A stretch of DNA of 64,000 nucleotides from Antitrichia curtipendula (taxonomy: Eukaryota; Streptophyta; Bryopsida; Hypnales; Leucodontaceae). The notes beneath the pieces are model-generated. The model worked only from the letters and a program-made list of their open reading frames with translations, searched no databases and was not told where the DNA came from. Shown here piece after piece: positions 12,701-23,544 of the stretch. Where the stretch lies: NCBI GenBank assembly GCA_951230915.1, contig OX579636.1:2185001-2249000 (forward strand). Direction: 5' to 3'. The stretch's first letter is position 1. Every line of letters starts with the position of its first letter. A program made the position numbers and the translations under genes.

Positions 12701-14417
12701 AAAACATATTTCTATCGTTCAAAAATGTAGGGTCTTTCCGTGTTGCTACATTTTGTTGATGATTATTTCAACACTTAAAAGATACGGAAGCGACCAATTT
12801 GGGCCATTTGGGCACTTGGGGGGGGTAATAGCCGCTATCATGAAACCAGTGCAATTTTAGAAAGCTGGTGTTTGTGAGCAGGTGGTTCAGAAAGACCTTC
12901 CGAGACGTCAAAAGGACTCTGAATTATCTAAACAACACCCTATGCACAAATGTCGTTTTGTGTGATCTTAGTGCAACATGTCCTTCCCTCGGGTCCGGGG
13001 CGCTCGCTGAAGCATTGACCTTATAGTGCAGTTACACATGAAACATGAAATGGCGATGAAGCTGATCAACTCTATTCAATATCAAGATGCTGATAAAAGC
13101 AAAATGTCTTCTTACTTTGTAGATCCTTGTGAATTAGCTAACACGATTTTTTTGGAATTGGGTGATTACAGTGAGCAAGAAGATGCAACCATTGCGGCTT
13201 GAAACGCTTGCTGAGGAGCCTGCCTGTGATGCAGACACTGCGAGTGTGTCTCGCTCTTTTGTAATGAGAGCTGCTGTGGAAGGAGGCGTGCTTCAGTGGT
13301 GTTCTTGCAAATTCAACAAATCAAGGTGCTTGTTGCTGTCCTCTGATCCATCGGTGTATTCAATTTTATTGGTAATCCTAGTTGTTCTCAACCATACATG
13401 TGAGTATCAAAAGCAGGGTATTTATTTCTGGACTGTTTCTAATGGCAGATTTATCTGTGTACTTTCACCAGAAACATGTTATATGTCTTGTTATATCGTC
13501 TTTAAAAACAATACAAAGGCGTGTACTGACGGAGTGTGCATGCACAATGCAGATGTTCATTCGAGTTGAGGTTCCAAGTGGGTTCGTTCATGGATGACGA
13601 CATCACCACCCTCTCTACCGGCATTTCACGTGCCTCACCTCTCCGAATCGAGATCTTCCTCGACTCCACCAACCCGCGTCAAAGTTTGCTCGATGGCAAA
13701 GTTCGAATCTCTACGGACCAGGGAGTGCCCAATTGGCCCAATGCAGATGCTCCATCGGTGATAGGCTTGTCGTGCTACATTCCTCATCTGGTTCGCAGTT
13801 ATCTGCAACAAGTCGTTCGCAAGAAAGCCGACAATGGATACGGATTCCGTGATGGGGAGCTCTTAACTGGCCTCATGCAACACGTTGTGGACGAGTTGGT
13901 GTTCCTGAAGAGCAGCTGCTGTGTTTGCAACCAACAAAGACTGCCTGACATGATCACGTCCGTGGTCCCAAAGCCTTGTGACCAGAATCTTTGCCAAGCT
14001 CTTCACGACTTGTGGTTGGTGGTAGCTCCCCGAATGGTGTTGGAGGAGTGCACCATCGAGGCTTGGTTGCGACACTGCTGTTTCCAGGAGGGTCTGAATT
14101 CAGATGAAGACCTCATGCTCCAGTACATGGGGGACCCCGAGCAATTGGATACGCGGACGAGGCTCTGGAGCTACGACCGAAAGTTGGAAAAAGTCATGAG
14201 GTGGATTACGAATTCCGTAGTGCCAGGCTCCTGGTTGAGGCTGGTCTTCGAGAACAAAAACAAGGCGGTTCAAGAGCACCAATTTACAACGGACATTAGT
14301 AACTTCCCAAGAAGAATTGACGCGGAAGTCTCGTTCGAGACCTCTCTCAAGGCTTGGCAAGCTCGATTGCAGCGTGTGAGACTTCCGCCTTCCATGCTGG
14401 AGATGCATTGCAGTTAG
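9378..14417 (+). CDS. Gene 1: six-exon uncharacterised protein, 815 aa, with a C4 motif
   Basis: Exons 9378-9777, 10363-10610, 11349-12011, 12431-12548, 13172-13325 and 13553-14417 join in phase at every GT-AG junction and total 2448 nt. The start is supported by an in-frame TGA just upstream (9366-9368). Residues 1-216 (exons 1-2) show no named domain. Exon 3 (217-437) is rich in Ala/Arg helix at first and then acidic and Ser-rich (DVEEEEDD). Exon 4 is Ser-rich and basic. The last exon (528-815) looks globular and contains C650-X2-C653-X16-C670-X4-C675, probably zinc-binding, within LKSSCCVCNQQ...VVPKPCDQNLCQ. That Cys pattern with KP before the third Cys recalls the region ahead of the catalytic domain in PARP6/PARP8-like and UBC-linked proteins, but no PARP catalytic signature follows. 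The family link is weak inference, so I assign no function. Exons are clearly GC-richer than the flanks. Confidence 0.8.
9842..10040 (+). repeat. Tandem duplication in gene 1 intron 1
   Basis: Two diverged copies about 120 bp apart share GTAAGGTAGGC, a TTGC/CGCCAC block and TTAGACTGG. No function is evident. It parallels the duplicated leader upstream. Confidence 0.55.
10363..10610 (+). CDS. Gene 1 exon 2
   Basis: Acceptor CTGCAG|AG and donor GGAG|GTATAA; it ends in phase 0. It encodes a helical stretch (NSLRNAIGIADVLDAILGF) followed by an acidic, Tyr-rich tail (DDYDYDDTYFYD). Confidence 0.78.
11039..11096 (+). repeat. Perfect 18 bp stem inverted repeat in intron 2
   Basis: GAATGGAATAAACTACAA at 11039-11056 is exactly complementary to 11079-11096, with a 22 nt loop. 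It could fold in the transcript of gene 1. It may be a solitary foldback scar, with no sign of selection. Confidence 0.7.
11349..12011 (+). CDS. Gene 1 exon 3
   Basis: 221 complete codons. The acceptor is TATGTAG|GGC, and CAG|GTAATA at the end is a strong donor, with an in-frame stop soon after it in the intron. It starts with an Arg/Ala-rich helical segment (RRRSHAWVRQQARDAATKC) and becomes acidic and Ser/Asp-rich, which suggests a disordered linker. Confidence 0.82.
12431..12548 (+). CDS. Gene 1 exon 4
   Basis: Acceptor GTGCAG|GAA and donor TCTG|GTACGT. The 118 nt are open only in the frame that phase 0 to phase 1 requires. Ser-rich and basic (KRLASWSSSNSGWSTS), probably a linker. Confidence 0.72.
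13172..13325 (+). CDS. Gene 1 exon 5
   Basis: Acceptor ATTACAG|TG and donor TCAAG|GTGCTT. It enters in phase 1 and leaves in phase 2, matching both neighbours. It encodes a segment with three Cys (one early, then CSC near the end) before the C-terminal domain. Confidence 0.72.
13553..14417 (+). CDS. Gene 1 exon 6 (terminal)
   Basis: Acceptor AATGCAG|A. It encodes residues 528-815 and the stop TAG. It starts as a beta-rich stretch (CSFELRFQVGSF), continues through a helical segment (YIPHLVRSYLQQVVRKK), and then the C4 motif (Cys650, 653, 670, 675). It ends after a Trp/Arg-rich helical tail. There is no transmembrane segment. Confidence 0.82.
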
Positions 14418-15074
14418 GATGACAGTGGTGTAGGATCAACACTACCGTACCGGTAATTCAATTCATGGAAGATGTGAGTAGATGTGAATAAGGCCTCCTC
14501 AAAGGTGCTCAAATACAAAGGACACAAAGGGACGCATAGGTATACAAAAAAAAACCAGATAGGATTTTACATTTTGTTGATAATGGTGTATAGAACTATC
14601 CCCTGTTGGCTGGTGTACCTACGGTTTTGTTTTTCTAAATTTTGCAATCAATATATCTTGTATAGTAAACTTGCCAATCACCGCACTGACAAAATTCAAA
14701 TCCTTCTACACTTAAATACAGAGACTTGCATGTTTTGAAATTTGGCGTGATTATTAAATGTCATGTTAAGATTCACCTTCGGAAGACAAAATGCAAAAAG
14801 TTTTCTTCCTTCAAAAATTTTATTGCAATTTAAAGGCAATGAACTTGAAATCTAGTAAAAAATTCCTTGCAATCCTTGCAATTCCTCCAAAATTTTGTTC
14901 CCATCGCAATTGAATTGGTATTTGAATTGTGTGGTTACTATGCCGTAATTGGCAACAATTGTTGTGTGGTTCTTGGATGTGTGCGGTGACTGGCCGGTTC
15001 ACTCTAAGTTTTGTAGATAGTCATTATTTTTCTATCATTGATTGCTTCCCATCATTTTGGGAGGAGGTCCACAC
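14418..15074. other. 3' flank of gene 1
   Basis: AT-rich. A perfect polyadenylation signal is not obvious near the stop; AT-rich near-upstream elements are plentiful. No further gene is seen before the Harbinger-like element. Confidence 0.45.
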
Positions 15075-15676
15075 TAAGAGCATCCCCACCCGGCTTGCAA
15101 AATGCAGGCCGGGTCGTGGCTAGCATAACGCCCGGCCATCCAGTTTGCCAGCCGGGCTGGGGGAGGAGACCCACCCGTCTGAAGGCTGGCTGGCAAAACG
15201 ACCATCGAACAGGTAAAAACAGATGCGGCGGGTGAAATTTATATAGTACAAATGTATACTTCGTTTTGTAATAAGAATGCAATCTGTAGCTGAGTTACTT
15301 GATGAATTTGCTACCAAGGTTCTAAAGTGATGCGATTATTTATTTATTTAATTTTTGGAAGTATTGAAGCTTTTGAAATTCTAGAATAACTGAATATGAA
15401 TACGGTCATTCACTTGAAAAGGCCAAAGGTTATGATAATTTAAAAATTGTCAAGTAATAAACCTAAACATTTTGAGCAAGTGAGGGTCATTTTCAAAGTA
15501 GTCATATATTATAGTGCAAAAGATGTGAGATGTGAAAAGGACGCGGCCCCTCACAACTAAGTTAGTCACTAGAATGCTTCAAATATTGGATCAATAGGTG
15601 CATTCTTTGTTTCAACATTGAATAATGAAGTCATGAAGATCAACATTATTTGGTGGTAGTGTCCTTTAAAGGTTAA

Positions 15677-16613
15677 TCCCTAAATGTATTTGACTATTTG
15701 TTCACCAAAAACGCTTTAAAACTACCATTTCTAGTACAAGACCCAAATTTTTGAAATAAATCATTTTTGGACACATGTAGCCATAGGATTTTGTAGTCAA
15801 ATGGTTTGAAAAGATGTAGAATTTCTTTTAGAATTATCTACCTTTTAGGTTGCAAGATATTAGTGTTTGTAATGACAAAAATCCTTCTTTTGACCCAACA
15901 CAAAAACGGGCAGTTGCACTTTAGAAGGTCATACTTATATTAAAAAAATGTTCAAAATGTTAGTTACTCTTTGGACTTATTCTGCAAGTCAAGTTGGCTA
16001 CATGCTTGAAGAATTTCAAATCATTTGGAGTTTTAGATGATATAGGAAAAAAATAGTAAGCAGAAAGAAGTATAAAATGATTTGAAACACCAAAATGTTA
16101 ATAAATTATTTATGGAATTGAAAAATTCCAATCCAAATGGTTGGAATGTTGTGATAAACAATCTACACCCATTTCTTACAAAAATATTGAAAGTTGAGTT
16201 AAATAAAGGACTTCAAAGTTTATTTTAGAATAAAAAATCCATAACTATTCACAAACTACCCACAAACTAAAACTTCCATAACTTTCATCTCATTAATCCA
16301 AATGGAATGATTCAAAGCTTTCCATGTCTATACAGATCTAGAGAACCAATTTCAATTTTTAATTTTAAAAAAACAGTAATTTTTCAAGAAGTTTTTTTTG
16401 TTGCCCAAACTACCCGTCAAGCAATGAAAACAACATATCACACCATAACTTTTTTATTTCAAGGTCAAAAGCTATGAAAATTGTTGGGCCTTAAAGATAC
16501 TCCTCCAGAAAATGTTGTGTGAAAACTTTAAAGAAAAAAAAAAAAAATCTATTTGTAGTGAGCTGCCCAAAATTGCTATGTTGCGGTGAAAACGCGGTTT
16601 GGGCGTTTAGGGG
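15677..16613 (+). mobile_element. TTAA-family element E3 (subfamily B)
   Basis: 937 bp between TTAA at 15673-15676 and 16614-16617, nested in the Harbinger-like element. The left end is TCCCTAAATG and the right end is the complement of CCCCTAAACG. It is the best-preserved uninterrupted member of subfamily B and shows the subfamily A internal block (TAACTTTCATCTCATTAATC) as well, so A and B are related over their length. No open frame. Confidence 0.72.
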
Positions 16614-16914
16614 TTAAAGGAATATTTTCTGACAACGTGAAAAAATCAAGATTAACACAAAATTAAGTCTTCATCAAGTTTTGAATTAGTGTATTCACTG
16701 ATGTTTACAAATGCCATGGAAAATAAATGTATAGTTCATATATGGGTTTTTTTATAACAATATCATCATATTTGCATAACTAAAATTAATGAGATGATTG
16801 CAATGCAACTTTGCCTTAACACTATTATGACATTAACATGTATCTCAAGTCCTAAGAACTTCCTTTTAATGCCCACAAATGTTCAATGAGGTCATTTCTA
16901 AGTGTATAGTGCTT

Positions 16915-17456
16915 ATTTTGAAGTCCTTTATTTAAATGAATTCTCAATATTTTCGGAAAAAAAAATATATATATATATTGTGTGAAGATTGTATATTACA
17001 ACATTAAAATGGTTGGGATTGGCATTTTTCTATTCCATATTTAAATTCTTAATAACTTAGTGTTTTGAATCAATCATTCTCTACCTCTTTCTACTTACTA
17101 ATTTCTCTTATATGTTTTACAATTCCAAATGATCCGAAAATTTTCAAACATGTAGACAACTTGCTTTGAAGAATGAATCCTAAGAGTAACCACCGTTTTG
17201 GACATTTTTTCATACCAATGTGACCTTGTGAAGTGCAGCTGCCCAGATTTTCGCAGGGACCAAAAAAAGATCTTTGTCAATGCAAACGCTATTATCTTGC
17301 AATCCACGTGGTGAAATTTTTTGAAATTTTTTATACAACCTCTCAAACTAATTTAATACAAGATCCTATGGTTACATTATTCCAATTCTTTTTTTTTTTT
17401 TATATTTGGTACTTGTATTAGAAATAACAATTTTAGAGCGATTTTGGTGAAAACAT
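16915..17456 (-). mobile_element. Truncated subfamily B copy
   Basis: Matches the left half of subfamily B in reverse orientation up to GTGAAAACATAGTC, then stops where E6 and E7 continue into CCCCTAAA. The TTAA terminus is missing, so this is a broken copy. A short (AT)n run lies near 16968. Confidence 0.6.
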
Positions 17457-17561
17457 AGTCTTCCAAATGCCAGTCGCACAGTTTGAGAATAAGGCCAATC
17501 CAGGGCAAAAGCAGTTGTCAGCTTACGCGTTGGAAGTATGACGTCCGAAACAGCGTATTCA

Positions 17562-17735
17562 GATAGTTTGAGGTGAGTAAGCTTAATAGTTTGAGGTCAG
17601 TTAAGCTTGTAGTTTGACGTCAGTGAAGCTCGATCACTCCAGTACTCAGCAAGCATCAAGTTATTTAACTTGCCAGAAATATGACCTGACCTTACAATGG
17701 TGTACATCTGATTCGGAGGTCAGTTAAGCTTAATT
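17562..17735 (+). repeat. Short imperfect repeats around AGTTTGAGGTCAGTTAAGCT
   Basis: Three to four diverged copies of a 25-28 bp unit (near 17567, 17591, 17611 and 17717). One copy includes the bZIP-type palindrome TGACGTCA. They lie in the GC-richer centre (17460-18420) of the Harbinger-like element. Confidence 0.55.
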
Positions 17736-18420
17736 AGGTACATTTCTGTAACTACTAATAACATCAGTCATGTTCAAAGCGATGGACCTGTAAGAGCCCG
17801 ATCGACCATTTGCAGAAATCTGGTGTGGTGTGGCCGACAACAAGTGCAGCGGCTGCAGAGCTAGCCAAGTGCTTAGGTCTGTTTTTTCGGGGGATGATTT
17901 GATTGATGCACACACGAAAAAAAATTCTGACATGAATCGCAAAGCTTACGCTCGTGCAGAAAAAAAATAGTCTCACCATTACTAGACAGTCTTGACTTCG
18001 AAAGCAACGTGGTGAAATATGTCGACTTTACTGGCATCATCGATCAAGCAGCTGAGCCAGCTACAGACAGAGTACCAATGTATGCAAGTGAAGGAATCTG
18101 CAAGCTCAGAAGCAAACAGAGGCCATTTCGCGAGAACAAGAATCGGTGTACGAGTCAGTTTCCAAGCCTGCGTTTGCCTTCAGCCGAAGTCGAAGTTGAG
18201 TAACTGACAAAAATATCTGTAATTCTAAAATTCTAAAATACAAGTTCACTTCTGTCAATCCTGGCTACATTAACCTGTATTGTTAATTTCTCATTAGGTG
18301 AATTGAATTACGACCTTCGGAGTACGATTAGTTTGCAAACTAGCCGTGGGAGCTTCGAAGACCTCGTGTTGCCAGCGAGAGGGACGGAGGTGGTAAATGG
18401 ATGTGCGGAGGTGAATTTTC
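17736..18420. other. GC-richer unassigned cargo of the Harbinger-like element
   Basis: Base composition resembles the gene islands. Short frames (for example 18019-18207, with SIKQLSQLQTEYQ) look helical but have no start-to-stop or splice support. This could be a captured host fragment or an eroded transposase region. Confidence 0.35.
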
Positions 18421-18679
18421 CTAAAACCTCAGTAAAAAATCAGATGCGAGGAGGTGCCTCGCGATTGGTGCGAAGAACCGCCGCTTGTTGCGATGAGTTT
18501 GTCGTTTGTGGTTTTGCAGGCCGGGTCGTGGCTGGCAAAACGACCCCCATTTGCAAGCCGGAGGCGCCTGGGAGGCCCGGCCGCTTAACCAGCCATCCGG
18601 TTTGCCAGGCAGGTGGGGCAGATTTGCCAGCCACGATGGACTAGTCATCCAAAATGCCAGACGCGTGGGGATGCTCTAA

Positions 18680-19639
18680 GGTAGTATGTTGTAAAACCAC
18701 CCCGCTCCTTCAAATTGTCCCTATTTTTAGCAATTGAATAAATTCAAGAAAAATTTATTTTTCTATTGCCAGAGCCAATCATTGTTTTTGATTCCCGCAC
18801 ATCTCTTTACAAGTCACAAATAGATGCTTATGCCCCAAATTTTTGAAAATTTATAAGTAACTCAAAAATGCTTGGAAAAATACAAAACCACTTGTGTTGC
18901 ATACGGCATCTTTTTTTTTTCAACTGAAAAATCATCTAAAAATATTTTTGTCCTTGAAACCTATGAAAAAGGTGGACATTGACCTGGAAGTTTTCTGAAT
19001 ATTTTGGAAACTTCCACAGATGAACATTTTGGATTTCTCTTGTGCCCGTGCTCCCTCTTTGGAACACCTCGCAAGGAGTTTAGAGAAACGAACATGAGCT
19101 GTCGGAAGAAAACGGCAGGCAAGTGCGGCTTCCTATCCATGCAAACAGTGGAAATTGTGAAACGTTTTGCAAACTGGTGAGCTTCGTGTCGGTATAAGTT
19201 CACCCTGAGTTTGTCAATGTTTTGTAACAATGTAGGCCTGCCTCTTTCGGGAGCTTGTCAGCAGCAACAGTCTGTTTCTGTCTCTCTGACCCTTAAAGAT
19301 AGTCATGCAACAGATTCATCGTGCTGGTTCCAACAGTTTCTGCTGCACTTTGCAAAGGAATTACTATGAAACGAAACGCATGCTTATCAAAAGCAGCTAT
19401 CACCAAACATGGGATACACAACATGGGAAGCACAATCACCTTGGTGTGAGATTCAATGACAAATGAGAAAACACTGCAAACATTAATTCTTGTTCTTCAT
19501 ACCCTTGGAAGTAATGTTGCACCCGACTAGCCCTTAAATGGTCACTTTTAGAGCATACTACCATAGTAGAAAGGTGGTCCTGGAGAACCATAGGGCTTGG
19601 GCAAAAAATACACTTAGAGAATGGATTTCCTCCATCTCA
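18680..19639. other. Repeat-derived, no gene
   Basis: Begins with AGGTAGTATG, which resembles the end of the TA-flanked AGGTAGGAGG family. The 18725-18960 stretch matches internal sequence of that family (ATAAGTAACTCAAAAATGC type, also near 33145 and, inverted, near 54600), so it is probably a truncated copy. No coding signal. Confidence 0.45.
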
Positions 19640-19643
19640 TTAA

Positions 19644-20438
19644 CCCCTAAATACATGAGCAACCATAGATGGTCACTCCAAAATTTCAAGCTCGTTTTGG
19701 TATGGGCAGTTAAATTCCCCTGACTGGTTTAAAAAAATTTACATGCAATATTCAAGGTTAACTATTGGAAGGTTTTATTTTTCATTGAAAAATGTAAATA
19801 TTTGATTTTTGAGAGGTTCTCAAAGACATATATGTACCACTAGTGGAAAAGTAAAGCTTGCAAATTTTACTCAATTTTTTGGCTTTGAGCAAAGCTTGCT
19901 AATTTCACTTGATTTGAGATCTAAGAAATTGTACTTATCCATTTGCTTTGAAAACGGTCCCAATGGAAAGAATAGAGTGTTTCTATGATTTTCACCATTG
20001 AAAATTTGAACTTGCGAGTGTCAATTTGGAGTTATTTGCAATTTCTACTTACAAAAAATTGCATTTCAACAATTGCAAGGTGGATTGTGTAATGAGTTTG
20101 ATAGTTCTTCATGTGAAAGTTTTTGAAAGTGCATTTTAGTGTACCAACACTATTTGTAGTTGTTTATGTTATCTCCCATCCCAAAAAACTTTTTAATGCA
20201 AATTTTTGAAACATAGTGCATACTAAAACTAAAATACGTACATTTCTTTTGTTATAATCTCACAACTTCTATGCAATTCATACTCAAAATTAGTGTACAT
20301 ACTAATAAAAAAAGCTCTTTAAACATCTATATAGTTAGATTTTGGAAAAAAAACAATTTGCTTCACTGGAGATAACTATAGGCTAGTGATCTATTTTCAT
20401 AAGGAAAACACCCTTGGAAAGGCTTAGGCATTTAGGGG
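19644..20438. mobile_element. TTAA-family element E4 (subfamily C)
   Basis: 795 bp between TTAA at 19640-19643 and 20439-20442. The ends are CCCCTAAAT and its complement. The internal sequence differs from subfamilies A and B. Non-coding. Confidence 0.68.
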
Positions 20439-20442
20439 TTAA

Positions 20443-23400
20443 GGTAACTACACCTAAAATGGACCACTATTCAAAATTGACCCTTATTTTTGAAGGAAAA
20501 TTGAATAGGGAGGATACCTAAAATGAAGCACTGACAAGGACAAGTGTAAGTTGAATTTTGAGTAGTGTGCAACTCTGTTTATAGTATTGTGGAGGTGGCA
20601 ATTTTTGAATTAAATAACTTTGAGTATACTTCTTATTGCTTTAACTTCTTCTCTACTGTCATTTTTTATGTGCATCAAATGCATTTTGACATCACCTACA
20701 TGACACTTTTAGCACCTCATACCTTGCATCTTTAAAAATATGTAATTAACTCACAACGTGTTAAAAAATTATGAAACCACTTGCATTTTTATTCATAATG
20801 TGCAAAAATTGTTGTTCATTTTCTAGAGTATATTAGTTATGCCTAAAAGCTTATTTGTGCAATCTTAGTGTAATTACTTTAAATAATTCTTATAAATATC
20901 CGTTCTAGCTACGGTAGGCTTGAGCAAGATGTGGATCTCTAATAGTTCAATTCATATGTTGTAGTGAGGCCCATGGATTGCATCTAACTTTACTTCAAAG
21001 CTCACAATGACTTGGGTTGCAATACTTCTATAATAATCCTAATGGATTATGTAGCCTACTTTGGATGTTTTAGAGGCTCTATTGACTTCATATTTCTGAA
21101 TTTTTACAAAAACTTTTAGTAGAGCTCCTAATCATCATGTTTTATGTATGAAGTTTTGTTTTATATCATTCCAATAAGCATTGCAAAAGTTATAAGCAAT
21201 TTTTTAATTCTCGTATCAAAGCAAGCAACTAAATAGATATATTTTTAAATTTTAAATTATTATTTATTGATTGGACATATTGATGCCTACACTTAAAATT
21301 TTGAATCATTCTATTTTGGCTAATGAGATGAAAATCATGAGGGGAGTTTTATTTTGTAGGCAATGAAGGCATAAAAAACATATTCACCTATTTTCAAACT
21401 CAATTTTTAGATTCTTAGATTAAAAACAAAAACATCAAATATGTATTGCTTACTAAAACATTATTATAATTGGAGTTGACAATTTTCATTTCATGTCAAG
21501 GTTATTAGATGTTAAGGATTTCATTGTGTACAATCATTCACTAAATTAAAAAAAATAAAGATGAATATGAAAAAAAATTGATTATTCTTTTAAATTGTAT
21601 TTTCAACTTATTATTTTATCATTTTTACTAAAATACACAAGTTTCACTAAAAAAATTAGAAGACAAAACTTTATCTTTGAAATGAGCTAGTGAAAACGTA
21701 GTTTAAATTTTACACATTATGATTCTGCAACAAGATAATCTCTAAAAACTATATATTTTTTAAATTCAAAATATATAAATGGTAAAAAATTAACAAAATA
21801 ATAATCTTTGAACACCTAATAGGTGAAATTGGACATTGTAGATGTTTAAGAAGTATGAGTATGACCCAATCTAGATTGAATGGTCAATCCAATGTGATCT
21901 TGAATGTTCTATGCTTGTTTGTCAACCACTTGTATTAAAACATATTTTCTTAAAAATATTAATTTTTCACTATCACTACTATAAAAGTTATATATCTTGC
22001 TTGAATCTTTTATTAAAGACATTCATCTATTATTCTATTCACATTTGGAGATTACATCAAAATGTTATATATAAAAGTTATTGATGATTTATATATATTT
22101 ATGTATACATATTAAAAAAATTCAACCAAATGAAGCCATATTGGATTCCATGCTCTAATTTGTTCAATCTTCTTCTTTTTGTCACAATAAAGATTAGAAA
22201 AGATTCTAATTCATTATAAGAAATTTGATTTGACTGTACATTTAAATTTACAATATTGCAATTAATCTAACTAGATGTGTTTTACTTCATTTCTCATATA
22301 ATTTTAAAGTAGGATGAACTCATGAATCTCAATTTCTAACCTTAGTGTCTTTTATATTTTTCGTTCAATGTTTGATTTTTTTTTTAAATTGAATTCGAAG
22401 TGATTCAATAAATCTAGAATGATGGAATGTACAATATTCATTATAAAAGATACATACAAATAGCTATATGCAGTAACTTTGCATGTATAATCTCACAATC
22501 AATCCAATATAGATGATGGTCAACTTTGATCTTCTATACTTTAAATTAGGTTGTTTGTTTGTTTTGTTTGTTATGAGATCTCCAGAACCATGCGCCCTTT
22601 AGTCATGTGCTTTATATTGTCATAAAGTCTATGCAAGGAGGGATGCACGGACTTTGTTTTGTGGCATTCTAATTCACGGAAGAAAAGATATTGAATTTTG
22701 AAGTTTTTATGACTTAAAATTTTATATTTGTTTATTTATTTATTTATTTATTTAATTTTATACTAAGGCAAAGGGACGAGACACACTAGTGTTAATTATG
22801 GATACGTCATCAAAGATAAGTCAATGAATTTACATGCACTTGAAGATCATCTTGTCATTTCTATTACAATTCTTATTATATATGTATTTTCTATACACTC
22901 AACACTTGTCCAAACATGCAATGATGGTTTGGATCTTGTCTGCTTTGGTTGATAGTTCGCAAGCCTTTAATCCAAATTTTAGCATTCACGTCCTATCTAT
23001 TGCTAGGCATCTCCATTTGTTTTTGCATGGAAGATTTTTAATAGATGTTTTAGGATTTTTGTTTTTTAGCAAGCCATGAGACCATGTAAGTCATTAGAAG
23101 TTGTGGTCCTTTACAATGAAATTAATTTATAGGAGAGCTAGATTCCCTTAAAAGTGTTGATAAACTCTTGGGTTGTATGAATGCAAGGTAGAAATAGAAA
23201 ATATGCAAGAGATGCAAAAAGACATGGTGGTACTAGCATAGATGGCTACTACAAAGACAAAGTACAAAGTTTTCATTCAAACTCTAGAGCCACTAGTTTC
23301 AAGGTGCTTATTTTGTCATGCCTACATATGACAACAATTAGAACTCAATCTAGAGATGTCAATGCCTTGCACATTTGCTTGCAATCATAAGTGTACTTCA

Positions 23401-23463
23401 GATTTTATTTATTTTCAATTGAATGAAAAGCTATTTAAAGTGTGTATATTAATTAAATAAAAT

Positions 23464-23465
<2 letters not shown>
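20443..23465. other. AT-rich stretch, no gene seen
   Basis: Low-complexity AT-rich DNA with short TTTA runs (for example about 22733-22755). Open frames are short and lack plant-like codon composition or splice signals. Confidence 0.55.

Positions 23466-23541
<76 letters not shown>
23466..23541. repeat. (TA)n microsatellite
   Basis: About 38 uninterrupted TA units. Expected to be length-polymorphic and prone to cruciform formation. Confidence 0.95.

Positions 23542-23544
<3 letters not shown>

Larger units (their letters stand above)
15078..18676. mobile_element. PIF/Harbinger-like element with TAA target duplication
   Basis: 3599 bp. The ends are GAGCATCCCCAC and its exact complement, and TAA is duplicated outside (15075-15077 and 18677-18679). 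TWA 3-bp duplications are typical of PIF/Harbinger. The outer 150-200 bp on both sides are GC-rich and share repeated blocks (GGCCGGGTCGTGGCT, GGCAAAACGACC, TTTGCCAG) in the manner of subterminal transposase-binding repeats. No transposase remains. The interior was later invaded by a TTAA element (15677-16613) and a second truncated copy. Confidence 0.75.

Noticed and set aside
13553..14417. PARP catalytic domain in gene 1
   Set aside because: Only the Cys motif is reminiscent. The His-Tyr-Glu type signature of PARP catalytic domains is not found after it.
15078..18676. CACTA or Mutator classification of this element
   Set aside because: The ends are not CACTA, and the flanking duplication is 3 bp TAA rather than 9 bp; PIF/Harbinger fits better.
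18677..18970. Complete TA-flanked MITE next to the Harbinger end
   Set aside because: The left end and internal similarity are there, but no right terminus; at most a truncated copy.
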